Assembly (NCBI GenBank): GCA_031272485.1
Contig: JAISTV010000015.1
Location: forward strand, 1 to 64,000
Direction: 5' to 3'
Origin: Eubacteriales Family XIII. Incertae Sedis bacterium
Lineage (GTDB): Bacteria; Bacillota; Clostridia; Peptostreptococcales; Anaerovoracaceae
Length of the DNA stretch: 64,000 nt
Shown: one piece after another, positions 35,548-44,371 of the stretch
Position numbering within the stretch: the stretch's first letter is position 1
Layout: each line of letters begins with the position of its first letter
Translations under genes and position numbers: made by a program
The notes under the pieces: model-generated
Told to the model about the DNA's origin: nothing
Database searches by the model: none
Seen by the model: the letters and a program-made list of their open reading frames with translations, nothing else

Positions 35548-38004
35548 TTACGTCCGGAAGGTTACTACCGTTACGCCGTCGCCGCCTTCTCCGGGGCCGC
35601 CGGGGCGGTAGGTTTTTATGTTCTTGTTTGCGCGGAGCATCTTGCGCAGGCCGTCTCTCAGGATACCGGCGCCGCGGCCGTGCACTATGCTGGCCTCGGT
35701 CAGGCCTGCCAGAAGGGCGTCGTCCAGGTATTTTTCGACCAGCACCCGGGCGGTCTCCAGATCCTCGCCAATGACATTGATGCTGGCGGCTATCTCTTTC
35801 CTTTTCTGTAGCCGGCTGCTGCTTCCCGGCGCCGCGCCGCGGCTGACGGCCGTACGGGCGCCTACCTGCTTCTTTGGTGTGCCACCGTCCCCTACCGCCT
35901 CGAGGTTCTTCAGCGGGGTCCACAGCTTGAGGCTCCCGAGGAGAATCTGCACTTCCTTCTTGTCGTTGGGAAGGGTGAGCACCTCACCCTGTTCATCCGA
36001 ACCCTTGAGGCGCACGCGCTGACCCACCTTGATGTTCTTCGCGGAAAGCGCCGCCCCGCGCGCGGCCGCCTTACCGGCGCCCTTCTCCTCGCGGGAGAAG
36101 TCCTCCTTGAGTGCGCCGAGCAGCTTCTTGTTTTCGTCGAGGCGGCGGTAGTAGTCGCCCCGCGCCGACTGCGCATCCGACGCGCCGCCGCCGGCACGCT
36201 CGGCGAGCTCTTTCGCGTCGTCCAGCAAGGCCTTGAGTTCCGCGCGCACAATCTGCGCGTAGTCCTCGGCGTCTTCTATCTTCTCCGCCGCTGTCTCACG
36301 CGCCTTCTCCAGGACCCGCTCGCGGCTCTCCTCAAACCGGGCGCGCTTCTTCTCGAACGCCGCCTCCCGCGCCTGCACGTCCGCGAGTAGCGCGGCCGCT
36401 TCCTGCCGATCCCGCTCGGCGGTAAGCCGATCCTCCTCCACGCGGCCGATCACGTTTTCGAACGCGAGCGAACCCTCGTCCATGCGCTCCCGCGCGCGGG
36501 CGATAATCTTCTCGTCCAACCCGAGCTTGCGCGAAATCTCAAACGCGTTGGAGCGCCCTGGCGTACCCACGATAAGCCGGTACGTGGGCGAAAGCGTCTC
36601 CACGTCGAACTCCATGGACGCGTTTCTTACCCCTTCCGCGTCCAGCGCGTATTTCTTCAGTTCCGTATAGTGGGTCGTGGAAAGCACGAGGCTCCCGCGT
36701 GCTTTAAGCGCCTCCAAGATGGAGATAGCCAGCGCCGCGCCTTCCGTGGGGTCCGTCCCCGCGCCCAGCTCATCCAGCAGCACCAGCGCGTCCGCGTCCG
36801 CCTCGCCCAGAATCCCCACGAGGTTCTTCATGTGCGCGGAGAACGTGGAGAGGCTCTGCTCTATGCTCTGCTCGTCGCCTATGTCCGCGCAGACGCGAAT
36901 CCCCGCGGGAATCTCCGCACCCACCGCCGGCAGGTGCAGCCCCGCCTGCGCCATGAGCACGAACAGCCCCACCGTCTTGAGCGTAACCGTCTTGCCGCCC
37001 GTGTTGGGCCCGGTGATGACCAGCACCCGGAAGCCCTCGCCCAGCGTGAGGCTTATGGGAACCACCTTCTCCTTATCTATGAGCGGGTGCCTGCCGCCGT
37101 TTATAGAAAGCCGCTGCGCGTCCGCCCCCACCACCGGGCAGACCGCGTCCATGTCCACGCTTAGCTGTCCCTTGGCGAAGATGACATCCAAGGTGACGAG
37201 AAGGTCCTGGTTCAGTCTCATCCCGTGCGCCGAAGCGCCTACGTCCGCGGACAGCTCCGCGAGGATGCGCTGCACCTCTTTGGTCTCCTCCATCATGAGC
37301 TCGCGGAGCTTATTGTTGGCGTCCACCACCGCCTGCGGCTCAATAAAGACGGTCGCGCCGCCCTTGCTCTGGTCATGCACAATGCCCGGCACCCGCGCGC
37401 GATACTCCGCCTTGACGGGTATGCAGTAGCGCCCGTCGCGCAGCGTGACCAGCGCGTCCTGCAGCACATCCGCGTACGCGCGCCCCGTGATAATCTTGTT
37501 CAGACGCTCGCGAATCTGCTCGTTGGCCTGCGCTATGCTGCGCCGGATGCGCTTAAGCTCCGGGCTCGCCGCGTCCGCCATTTCCGTCTCGCTGAGGATG
37601 CAGTCCGAGATGCGCTTGGCCAGCGCGTCGTCCGGCGTGAGCACGCTCACCACGTCGCGGATATGCGGAATCTCCGGCACGTCGGACGTGAGGAACCGCC
37701 TGGCGCGGCTGCAAATAAAAAGGTGCTTCGCGACATCGAGAAGCTCCTTCATGGTTAAAGCGCCGCCCTTTTCCGCAAAGGACAGCGCCTTTCTTATATC
37801 TCCGTATTCGCCGAGCCCTACGCCGCCCTTCCGAAGAATGACCGCCGCCGCCTCGGACGTTTCCGCGAGCCGCTCCCGCATGAGCAGCCCCTCGCGCACG
37901 GGCGCAAGGCCCAGCGCCTCTGCCGCCGCCAGCGCGCCCTGCGTGTGCGCCGCCAGCATCTGCAGAATCTTGCCGTATTCCAGGACGTCCGGTCTTACCG
38001 CCAC
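35548..38004 (-). CDS. mutS2: MutS2 family ATPase/nuclease
   Basis: An 818-aa MutS2: core and clamp region, ATPase domain with Walker A GPNTGGKTVTLKT and Walker B VLLDELGAGTDPTEGAAL, a long charged coiled-coil arm (about 510-640), a KOW-like segment (KVGQRVRLKGSDEQGEV) and a C-terminal Smr domain with the HGRGAG motif and GEGGDGVTVVTF. In Firmicutes MutS2 acts on collided ribosomes and suppresses recombination. The Smr domain lacks the LDLRG motif tied to nuclease activity and reads SINVIGEDLE at that place, so cleavage activity is doubtful. A GTG start is assumed at 38004 behind GGAGG that lies inside the end of zapA. Confidence 0.93.
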   Translation of the reverse strand: MAVRPDVLEYGKILQMLAAHTQGALAAAEALGLAPVREGLLMRERLAETSEAAAVILRKGGVGLGEYGDIRKALSFAEKGGALTMKELLDVAKHLFICSRARRFLTSDVPEIPHIRDVVSVLTPDDALAKRISDCILSETEMADAASPELKRIRRSIAQANEQIRERLNKIITGRAYADVLQDALVTLRDGRYCIPVKAEYRARVPGIVHDQSKGGATVFIEPQAVVDANNKLRELMMEETKEVQRILAELSADVGASAHGMRLNQDLLVTLDVIFAKGQLSVDMDAVCPVVGADAQRLSINGGRHPLIDKEKVVPISLTLGEGFRVLVITGPNTGGKTVTLKTVGLFVLMAQAGLHLPAVGAEIPAGIRVCADIGDEQSIEQSLSTFSAHMKNLVGILGEADADALVLLDELGAGTDPTEGAALAISILEALKARGSLVLSTTHYTELKKYALDAEGVRNASMEFDVETLSPTYRLIVGTPGRSNAFEISRKLGLDEKIIARARERMDEGSLAFENVIGRVEEDRLTAERDRQEAAALLADVQAREAAFEKKRARFEESRERVLEKARETAAEKIEDAEDYAQIVRAELKALLDDAKELAERAGGGASDAQSARGDYYRRLDENKKLLGALKEDFSREEKGAGKAAARGAALSAKNIKVGQRVRLKGSDEQGEVLTLPNDKKEVQILLGSLKLWTPLKNLEAVGDGGTPKKQVGARTAVSRGAAPGSSSRLQKRKEIAASINVIGEDLETARVLVEKYLDDALLAGLTEASIVHGRGAGILRDGLRKMLRANKNIKTYRPGGPGEGGDGVTVVTFRT

Positions 38005-38013
38005 GGCGCGCGG

Positions 38014-38634
38014 CTAACCCTCCTGCTTCCGGATCCGATCCAGCTCACCCTTCAGCTGGATGTTCTCCATCTGCAGTTCGAAGAAGTTCCCCTCGAGCTC
38101 CTTGTAGGCGTCTTCCAGATGCCGTCCCTGCTCGTCGGAAATAGCCGCACTCTCCTCGCGCGTCTTGAGCTTCTGCGCGAGTTGCACGAGCTTGCCCTCG
38201 AGGTCCGCAATCTTCTCATCCTTGGTCACAGTCGCCTTGAGCAGGTTGTCGTTCTCTATGGATTTCTCGTTCAGCTTCTGCTGCAGCTTGTCCTTCTGCG
38301 CGAGCGCCGCGGACGTCTCGTCCTTGTACTGCAGGAAGTTCTTCTTGGCGTCCTCCCACAGCTGTGTGTAGTGCGCGATCTCCTTCTGCATCTTGATCTT
38401 TTCCTTGCCGCTGTCCTCGTGCTCGTCCATGAACACGTGGTATTCGTCGGCAATGTTCAGGCAGGCCAGCGTAGCCACTTCGCTCGCCGCACCGCCTATC
38501 GCGCTTCTGCCGATGGTCTGCATGACCTGGTCCACATACGCGGCGAGCTTCTCAATATACTCGCGCGGCTTTTCGCCGGCTATCACGTATTCCTTGTTAT
38601 AGATTTTCACTGTGACCTTGGTAGCGTCGCTCAT
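38014..38634 (-). CDS. zapA: Cell division protein ZapA with long coiled-coil tail
   Basis: The N-terminal 85 residues match ZapA (KVTVKIYNKEYVIAGEKPRE, IEKLAAYVDQVM), which bundles FtsZ filaments at the division site. Usual ZapA proteins are about 85-110 aa; this one is 206 aa because a continuous heptad-rich coiled coil of about 120 residues follows (KLQQKLNEKSIENDNL and similar). It lies between pheT and mutS2, the normal Firmicute position. The extension could space or crosslink FtsZ filaments differently from the standard protein. Confidence 0.9.
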   Translation of the reverse strand: MSDATKVTVKIYNKEYVIAGEKPREYIEKLAAYVDQVMQTIGRSAIGGAASEVATLACLNIADEYHVFMDEHEDSGKEKIKMQKEIAHYTQLWEDAKKNFLQYKDETSAALAQKDKLQQKLNEKSIENDNLLKATVTKDEKIADLEGKLVQLAQKLKTREESAAISDEQGRHLEDAYKELEGNFFELQMENIQLKGELDRIRKQEG

Positions 38635-38684
38635 AGTGCTGTTCTCCTTTAACGACTCCCTATCGCTTTACGGAAACTATTCTA

Positions 38685-41102
38685 TCACATTTCACGCAGC
38701 GCCGCGCCGGTATCCGCCGCAAGCCGCGCCACGATTTTCTCGTGCACCGAGGCCACTTCCTCGTCCGTAAGCGTCCGGTCCGGTGCCCGGTAAACCAGCG
38801 AGAACGCCAGGCTCTTCTTGCCCTCCGGAATCTGCTTGCCGCGGTACACGTCGAAGAGCTTCACGCTCTCCAGCAGCGCCCCGCCGCCTTCCGTCACGAT
38901 TTTCTCTATGGTCCCCACCGTGACCGCCTCGTCCGCCAGCAGCGAAATGTCGCGTGTGACCGCCGGGTACTTGTCCAGATGCGTGTAGTCGCGCGCAAGG
39001 TCCGCCTCGGCTATGAGCGTCTCCAGCGCCAGCTCCGCCGCCACCACGCGCGTGTCCAGTCCGAACGTATCCGCCACATCCGGGTGTATTTCTCCGAAGA
39101 GGCCAATGTCCTTGCGTCCGCCATCCCTGCCCGCTACGGACAGCGCCGCACACCGGCCGGGGTGGTAGGTATCCGCGTCCGATACGGCCGTATACTCCGC
39201 GCCGGAAATCCCCAGCCGCGCAAGCAGGAGCGCTATGACGCCCTTCAGCGCGAAGAAGTCCCAGCCCTCGCCGTAGCAACCCAGCGTGAGCAGGAGCCGC
39301 TCGTCGGAGAGCGCGCCTTCCGCGGGCCTGCGGAACGTGTTTCCTATCTCGAATGCCGCCGCTTCCGCGTTGAACTTGTTTGCGTTGCCGGCGAGCACCG
39401 TGAGCATGCCCGGCAGAAGCGTGGTGCGCATGACGCTGTTCTCCTCGCCGAGCGGATTTATGATCCGGATAAAAGCGCGCAGCGGCGAGTCCGCCGGCAA
39501 CTTAATCTGGTCCACCCCCGAAGGCGAGACGAAGCTGTAAGTCTGAATCTCCGAGAGGCCCGCGCCCGTAAGAATCTGCCGGATAACCCCGCGCAGATAC
39601 CACGAATGCGGCATTTCGGAAGGCTCGCTGTCCGGGTGCAGGGTGGTGGCCAGCTTGCCGTACCCGTAAATCCGCGCGATCTCCTCCGTAAAGTCCACCT
39701 CTTCCGTGAGGTCGAGGCGCACGTGCGGCGGCGTAACGTTAAGCACGCCGTCCGCGCCCTCTTCCACTTTCATCTCCAGGCTCTGCAGAATCTTCACCTG
39801 CTCCGCCGCGGAAAGGTCCGTTCCCAGGTACGCGTTCATGCGCGACGGGCGCACGGGAATTGTCAAGCTCTTCGCCTTGACAGGGTAGTTATCCACCACG
39901 CCGGAAAGCACCGTGCCCGCGCCCGTAAGCTCCACCAGCGCGCACACGCGGTCGGCCGCCTCACCGCAGAGGTCCGCGGACACGCCCTTCTCGAACCGCA
40001 CGGAAGCCTCGCTGCGAATCCCGAGCTTCTTGCTGGTCTTGCGAATGCTGTCCGCGTTAAAGTTGGCCGCCTCCACGAGGATCATAGGCGTGTCGCTCTC
40101 GATTTCCGAAAGCAGGCCGCCCATAATGCCGGCCACCGCCGAGCCCTTCTCCGCGTCCTTGATGAGCAGCATATCCGCGCTCATGGTGCGCTCCTGCCCG
40201 TCAAGCGTGGTGAACTTCTCACCTTCCGCCGCCGTATCCACCACAATCTTGGCGCCCGCTATGGTGCGGATGTCGAACGCGTGGATGGGGTGCCCGTACT
40301 CGAGCATGACGTAGTTCGTTATGTCTACGATATTGTTTATGGGGCGCATGCCGGCAAACATGAGCCGGCGCTGCATCCACCACGGACTTTCTTCTATCTT
40401 AATGTCCTTGGCCACGCGCGCCGTATAGCGGTTGCACAGCTCGGGCTTGTTGATAATGACCTCTATGTGCGCCGCCGCCGCGTCCGCCGCGTCTTCCTTC
40501 TTGCACGCCGTGTCCGGATAGCGCAGCGTGCCGCCAAACGTAGCCGCCGCCTCGCGCGCCATGCCGATTATGGAAAGGCAGTCCGGCCGGTTGGGCGTAA
40601 TCTCAAAGTCTATGACCGTCTCGTCCAGCCCCAGCGCCTTAACCAGATCCTCGCCGAGCGTAAACTCGTCCGGCAAAAGCCATATCCCGTCCTTGTGAAG
40701 CATGGGCACGACCTTGTCGTCGAAACCCAGCTCGCCCGCCGAACAGAGCATGCCCTCGCTCTCCACGCCGCGCAGCTTGCCCTTCTTAATCTTTATGCCG
40801 CCCGGCAGCTTGCTGCCGTCCAGCGCCACCGGCACCACGCAGCCCGCCGTCACGTTCGGCGCGCCCGTCACGATTTGCAGCGGCGCCGCCGCGCCCACAT
40901 CGACCGAGCAGATTACGAGGTGGTCCGAATCCTCATGCGGCTTTACGTCCAGCACCCGCCCGACGACCACGCCGGATATGTCCTGCCCGAACGTCTCTAC
41001 GGTCTCGATATTAGAGCCCGACAGGATCATCCCGTCCGCGAACACATCCATTGGCACCGTGATATCCACATATTCTTTTAACCAGCTGATAGGAACTTTC
41101 AT
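38685..41102 (-). CDS. pheT: Phenylalanyl-tRNA synthetase, beta subunit
   Basis: An 805-aa beta subunit of the alpha2-beta2 PheRS. In order it has the N-terminal MKVPISWLKEYVDITVP, a tRNA-binding EMAP-like domain (about 40-150, with HEDSDHLVICSVDVG), the B3/4 editing domain, B5 (ARIYGYGKL region), the catalytic-like core that supports PheS, and the FDX-ACB anticodon-binding domain at the C-terminus (YPAVTRDISLL). Length is normal. It follows pheS by 33 nt and is in one operon with it. Confidence 0.95.
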   Translation of the reverse strand: MKVPISWLKEYVDITVPMDVFADGMILSGSNIETVETFGQDISGVVVGRVLDVKPHEDSDHLVICSVDVGAAAPLQIVTGAPNVTAGCVVPVALDGSKLPGGIKIKKGKLRGVESEGMLCSAGELGFDDKVVPMLHKDGIWLLPDEFTLGEDLVKALGLDETVIDFEITPNRPDCLSIIGMAREAAATFGGTLRYPDTACKKEDAADAAAAHIEVIINKPELCNRYTARVAKDIKIEESPWWMQRRLMFAGMRPINNIVDITNYVMLEYGHPIHAFDIRTIAGAKIVVDTAAEGEKFTTLDGQERTMSADMLLIKDAEKGSAVAGIMGGLLSEIESDTPMILVEAANFNADSIRKTSKKLGIRSEASVRFEKGVSADLCGEAADRVCALVELTGAGTVLSGVVDNYPVKAKSLTIPVRPSRMNAYLGTDLSAAEQVKILQSLEMKVEEGADGVLNVTPPHVRLDLTEEVDFTEEIARIYGYGKLATTLHPDSEPSEMPHSWYLRGVIRQILTGAGLSEIQTYSFVSPSGVDQIKLPADSPLRAFIRIINPLGEENSVMRTTLLPGMLTVLAGNANKFNAEAAAFEIGNTFRRPAEGALSDERLLLTLGCYGEGWDFFALKGVIALLLARLGISGAEYTAVSDADTYHPGRCAALSVAGRDGGRKDIGLFGEIHPDVADTFGLDTRVVAAELALETLIAEADLARDYTHLDKYPAVTRDISLLADEAVTVGTIEKIVTEGGGALLESVKLFDVYRGKQIPEGKKSLAFSLVYRAPDRTLTDEEVASVHEKIVARLAADTGAALREM

Positions 41103-41135
41103 CTTCTTTTACTCCTTGCTCTCGTGCGCCTGAGG

Positions 41136-42158
41136 TTATGCGAACTGGCGGATGAACCGCATGTCGTTTTCGTAGAACAGGCGGATGTCGTCTATGCCGT
41201 GCTTGAGCATGGCTATGCGCTCCACGCCCAGCCCGAAGGCAAATCCCGTGTAGCGCTCCGTGTCGAGGCCGCCCACCTTGAGCACGTTCGGATGCACCAT
41301 CCCGCAGCCCAGAATCTCAATCCATCCGCCGCCGCGACACACCCGGCAGCCGGGGTCCGTGCCGCCGCAGAGGAAGCACGAAACGTCCATCTCCGCGCTC
41401 GGCTCCGTGAACGGGAAGAAGTGCGGACGGAAGTTGGTCTGCGTTTGTGAGCCGAACATGAGCTTGGCCCACGTCTCCAGCGTGCCCTTGAGGTCCGCCA
41501 TGGTCACGCCCTCATCCACGAGCAGGCCCTCCACCTGATGGAACACCGGCGAATGCGTGGCGTCCGGCGTGTCCGGCCGAAACACCCGCCCCGGCGAAAT
41601 GACCTTGATGGGCGGCTTGCTCGCCTGCAGCGTCCGCACCTGCACCGGCGAGGTCTGCGTGCGCAGCAGGGTGTCTTCCGTTATGTAGAAGGTGTCCGTC
41701 AGGTCGCGCGAGGGGTGTGTGGGCGCCGCGTTCAGCGCGTCGAAGTTGTTGAACACCGTCTCCACTTCCGGGCCCTCGGTTATGCTGTATCCCATGGACA
41801 TAAAGATGCGGCAGATCTCGTCGAAGGTCTGCGTGATGGGGTGCGTCACGCCGGCCTTGATCTCGCGCCCGGGTTCCGTAACGTCTATGCGCTCCTTCTC
41901 GAACTGCTGCGCCCGTGCCGCCGCCTGCGCGCTGCCTTTGCGTTCCTCGAGCAGCTGCTCGATCTGCGCGCGCACCGCGTTCGCCTCCTGCCCCAGCGTC
42001 TTGCGCTCCTCCGGCGAGAGCTGTCCCATGGACCTAAGAATCGCGGTAAGCTCCCCCTTCTTGCCGAGGTAGCGGATTCTCAGCGCCTCTAACTCCTGCT
42101 CGCCCTGCGCCTTCTCTATGAGCGCCCCGGCCTCAGCCAGTATTTCCTGCGGTTTAGC
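41136..42158 (-). CDS. pheS: Phenylalanyl-tRNA synthetase, alpha subunit
   Basis: A class II synthetase subunit that charges tRNA-Phe together with PheT. I choose the TTG at 42158 (M-AKPQEILAEAGAL, 340 aa), because it lies 8 nt after AGGAGG and gives the normal length; an upstream TTG would add 8 residues made by the trmH end. The start overlaps the trmH stop codon, so translation is coupled. Visible motifs: the N-terminal coiled coil; HPSRDLTDTFYI (motif 2 region); the cysteine-bearing insert CFLCGGTDPGCRVC; and the motif 3 region GFAFGLGVERIAMLKHGI. No T-box leader is seen upstream. Confidence 0.95.
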   Translation of the reverse strand, partial: AKPQEILAEAGALIEKAQGEQELEALRIRYLGKKGELTAILRSMGQLSPEERKTLGQEANAVRAQIEQLLEERKGSAQAAARAQQFEKERIDVTEPGREIKAGVTHPITQTFDEICRIFMSMGYSITEGPEVETVFNNFDALNAAPTHPSRDLTDTFYITEDTLLRTQTSPVQVRTLQASKPPIKVISPGRVFRPDTPDATHSPVFHQVEGLLVDEGVTMADLKGTLETWAKLMFGSQTQTNFRPHFFPFTEPSAEMDVSCFLCGGTDPGCRVCRGGGWIEILGCGMVHPNVLKVGGLDTERYTGFAFGLGVERIAMLKHGIDDIRLFYENDMRFIRQFA

Positions 42159-42918
42159 CAATGTCTTGCCTCCTCTTCTCAAACATAAGAACCGACGCGG
42201 CCACAGCTGCGTTCAGCGACTCGCTGCCCGCCTGCATCGGAATCGTAACTTTTTCCGCGGCGCCGGTAAGCAGCGCCTCCGAAATGCCGCCGCCCTCGTT
42301 TCCCACGAGGAGCGCCACATTTCCCGTTAGGTCTGCCTGCGTGTAAACCACGCCGCCGTCCATGACCGCCGCCACGGGCCGTATGCCCGCCGCCGTAAGC
42401 AGCTCCAGCGCCGCCTGCCCGTCCTCCGCGAAAGTAAGCGGAAGCCGGAAGAGCGCGCCCGCTGCCGCGCGGACCACCTTGTCCGAGTACGGGTCTGCCG
42501 TGCCCTTGACAATGACAGCGCCGGCAAGCCCCGCCGCGTACGCGGACCGCAGTATCGTGCCCACGTTACCGGGGTCCTGCAGCCGGTCCAGGACCACCAC
42601 GCTTCCCGTGGGAAGCGCCGCCTGCTGCGGCATGTCCACCACGGCCACCACGCCCTGCGAATGCACCGTCTCCGCCAGCCTGGAAAACAGCTGCTCCGGG
42701 AGAATGTATCCCCGAGGGCCGTCCGCCACGCCTGCCGCGGCCAGTGCCTCTTCGCTGCGGGCGAACACCTCGCGCACCGTGAGCCCCGCATCCAGCGCCT
42801 CGCCTATCAGCTTGCCGCCTTCCGCCAGAAACGCCCCCGCCTGCTCGCGGCCCTTGCGTGTCTTTAATTTCATAGCCCGCTTAAGCTGCGGATTGCTCGC
42901 CGAGGTAATGTAGTCCAC
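42154..42918 (-). CDS. TrmH-family (SPOUT) RNA 2'-O-methyltransferase
   Basis: A 254-aa RNA methyltransferase of the TrmH/RlmB type. The N-terminal substrate-binding domain carries ITSASNPQLKRAMKL and AFLAEGGKLIGEAL. The C-terminal knotted SPOUT domain has VLDRLQDPGNVGTILRSA, LLVGNEGGGISEAL and VTIPMQAGSESLNAAVAASV, the three SAM-binding motifs. It methylates a ribose in rRNA or tRNA; the exact site cannot be read from sequence. Its place before pheS-pheT matches ysgA of Bacillus. The ftsZ terminator lies just upstream; I see no clear own promoter. Confidence 0.9.
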   Translation of the reverse strand: MDYITSASNPQLKRAMKLKTRKGREQAGAFLAEGGKLIGEALDAGLTVREVFARSEEALAAAGVADGPRGYILPEQLFSRLAETVHSQGVVAVVDMPQQAALPTGSVVVLDRLQDPGNVGTILRSAYAAGLAGAVIVKGTADPYSDKVVRAAAGALFRLPLTFAEDGQAALELLTAAGIRPVAAVMDGGVVYTQADLTGNVALLVGNEGGGISEALLTGAAEKVTIPMQAGSESLNAAVAASVLMFEKRRQDIG

Positions 42919-42937
42919 GGTCCTCCTTCATTAGAAA

Positions 42938-42962
42938 AGGCGGCATCCCGAAGGCGCCGCCT
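42938..42962 (-). terminator. Intrinsic terminator after ftsZ
   Basis: On the minus strand AGGCGGC-(11 nt)-GCCGCCT is followed by TTTTCT, about 40 nt past the ftsZ stop codon. It separates ftsZ from the trmH-pheST-zapA-mutS2 run. Confidence 0.85.
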
Positions 42963-43000
42963 CTTGAAATTTCTTTTCTCTTTATTCTGGCGGCCCGGCG

Positions 43001-44227
43001 CTATTCTCTTTTCAAAAAGTCGGGCACCGTAAAATCGCTCCCGCCGGATTCAAATTCGTCTTCCGCGAGCATGGATTCCTGGAACGGATCGCCCGCCGGC
43101 TCAAACCCGAAGTCGTCTATGACATCCGTTACGGTGAATTCTTCAAACTCGCGCGCGGGCGGCTGCTGCACCGGCTGTGCGACCGGCGCGGGCGCCACGG
43201 GTGCGGGCGCTACCGGCACCACCGGCTGCGGCGCTACATTCGTGCCCACCGGCGGCTGCATGCCCGGCATGGCGCTCTCTTCGAACCCGGTGGCTATGAC
43301 CGTAACCACCATGGTGTCGCCGAGCTCCTCGGTTATGCTGGCGCCGAACACCACGAGTGCGTCGCGGTCCGCCGCCTGCTCTATCTGGTCACCGGCAGAC
43401 GACACATTCAGCAGCGTCAGCCCGGAACCACCGGTAATATTCAGAAGAACCGCTCTGGCGCCCGAGATGGACGTCTCGAGCAGCGGGCTTTCTATGGCGC
43501 CCTTCACAGCCTGGGCCACGCAGTCGTCGCCCGACCCTATGCCTATGCCTATGTGCGCGGTGCCGCGGTTTCCCATGACGGCGCGCACGTCCGCAAAGTC
43601 GCGGTTAATCAGGCCCGGCTTCTGGATGATATCCGTCACCGCCTGCACGCCCTGCTTGAGCACCTCGTTGCCCATGGCCAGCGCCTGGTCCATGGTCGTG
43701 TCTTTATTCGCAATAAGAAGGAGTTTGTCGTTCGGAACCACCACGATGGAGTCCACGAACTTCTTCAGATACCCTATGCCGAGCTCGGCGTTGTCGCGCC
43801 GCTTCTTGCCCTCGAAACTGAACGGCTTGGTCACTATGCCCACCGTCAGGATACCCAGATCCCGCGAGAGCTTCGCGATGATGGGCGCCGCGCCGGTACC
43901 GGTACCGCCCCCCATGCCCGCCGTAATGAACACCATGTCCGCTTCTTTAATGGCGGCCTCAATCTCTTGAATATTCTCTTCCGCCGAAAGTTGTCCCTTT
44001 TCCGGGTTACCGCCTGCACCCAAGCCGCCCGTGACCTTGTCACCTATCTGTATGCGCTGTTCCGCCTTAGAAGCCGCGAGGTCCTGCGCATCCGTGTTAA
44101 CCGCCACATACTGTACGCCCACCAGATCCGCGTCAATCATGCGATTTATAGCGTTCCCACCGGCGCCGCCTATCCCGACAACAATAATCTTTGCAGCTTT
44201 GTTGTCGGCTTGTTCAAATGTTAGCAT
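43001..44227 (-). CDS. ftsZ: Cell division GTPase FtsZ
   Basis: A 408-aa tubulin homologue that forms the cytokinetic ring. Motifs: GIGGAGGNAINRM, the GTP-binding G-box GGGTGTGAAP, NRDFADVRAVM and the T7 region. A Pro/Ala/Val-rich linker of about 60 residues leads to the conserved C-terminal peptide FTVPDFLKRE, which binds FtsA/SepF-type partners. The ATG lies behind GGGAGGAA. It has its own -10 element (44281-44286) and terminator, so it can be expressed apart from the rest of the dcw cluster. ftsA is absent from its usual position upstream. Confidence 0.97.
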   Translation of the reverse strand: MLTFEQADNKAAKIIVVGIGGAGGNAINRMIDADLVGVQYVAVNTDAQDLAASKAEQRIQIGDKVTGGLGAGGNPEKGQLSAEENIQEIEAAIKEADMVFITAGMGGGTGTGAAPIIAKLSRDLGILTVGIVTKPFSFEGKKRRDNAELGIGYLKKFVDSIVVVPNDKLLLIANKDTTMDQALAMGNEVLKQGVQAVTDIIQKPGLINRDFADVRAVMGNRGTAHIGIGIGSGDDCVAQAVKGAIESPLLETSISGARAVLLNITGGSGLTLLNVSSAGDQIEQAADRDALVVFGASITEELGDTMVVTVIATGFEESAMPGMQPPVGTNVAPQPVVPVAPAPVAPAPVAQPVQQPPAREFEEFTVTDVIDDFGFEPAGDPFQESMLAEDEFESGGSDFTVPDFLKRE

Positions 44228-44280
44228 TCCCTAGTTCCTCCCAATCTACCCGGCCAAGCAGGTAATCGATTTACCCGTAG

Positions 44281-44286
44281 ATTATA
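44281..44286 (-). promoter_or_regulatory. -10 element of the ftsZ promoter
   Basis: A perfect minus-strand TATAAT in an AT-rich stretch about 55 nt upstream of the ftsZ start codon. The hexamer 17 nt further upstream (ATATAA) is a poor -35 match. A second TATAAT-like string occurs some 25 nt earlier, so tandem starts are possible. Confidence 0.5.
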
Positions 44287-44371
44287 TCATAGCGACGTAC
44301 ATATTATATATACTTTTTTCGCGCTTCTCTAAATCTTTACATAAAATCCACAAACGCACGCGGACTTTCGC

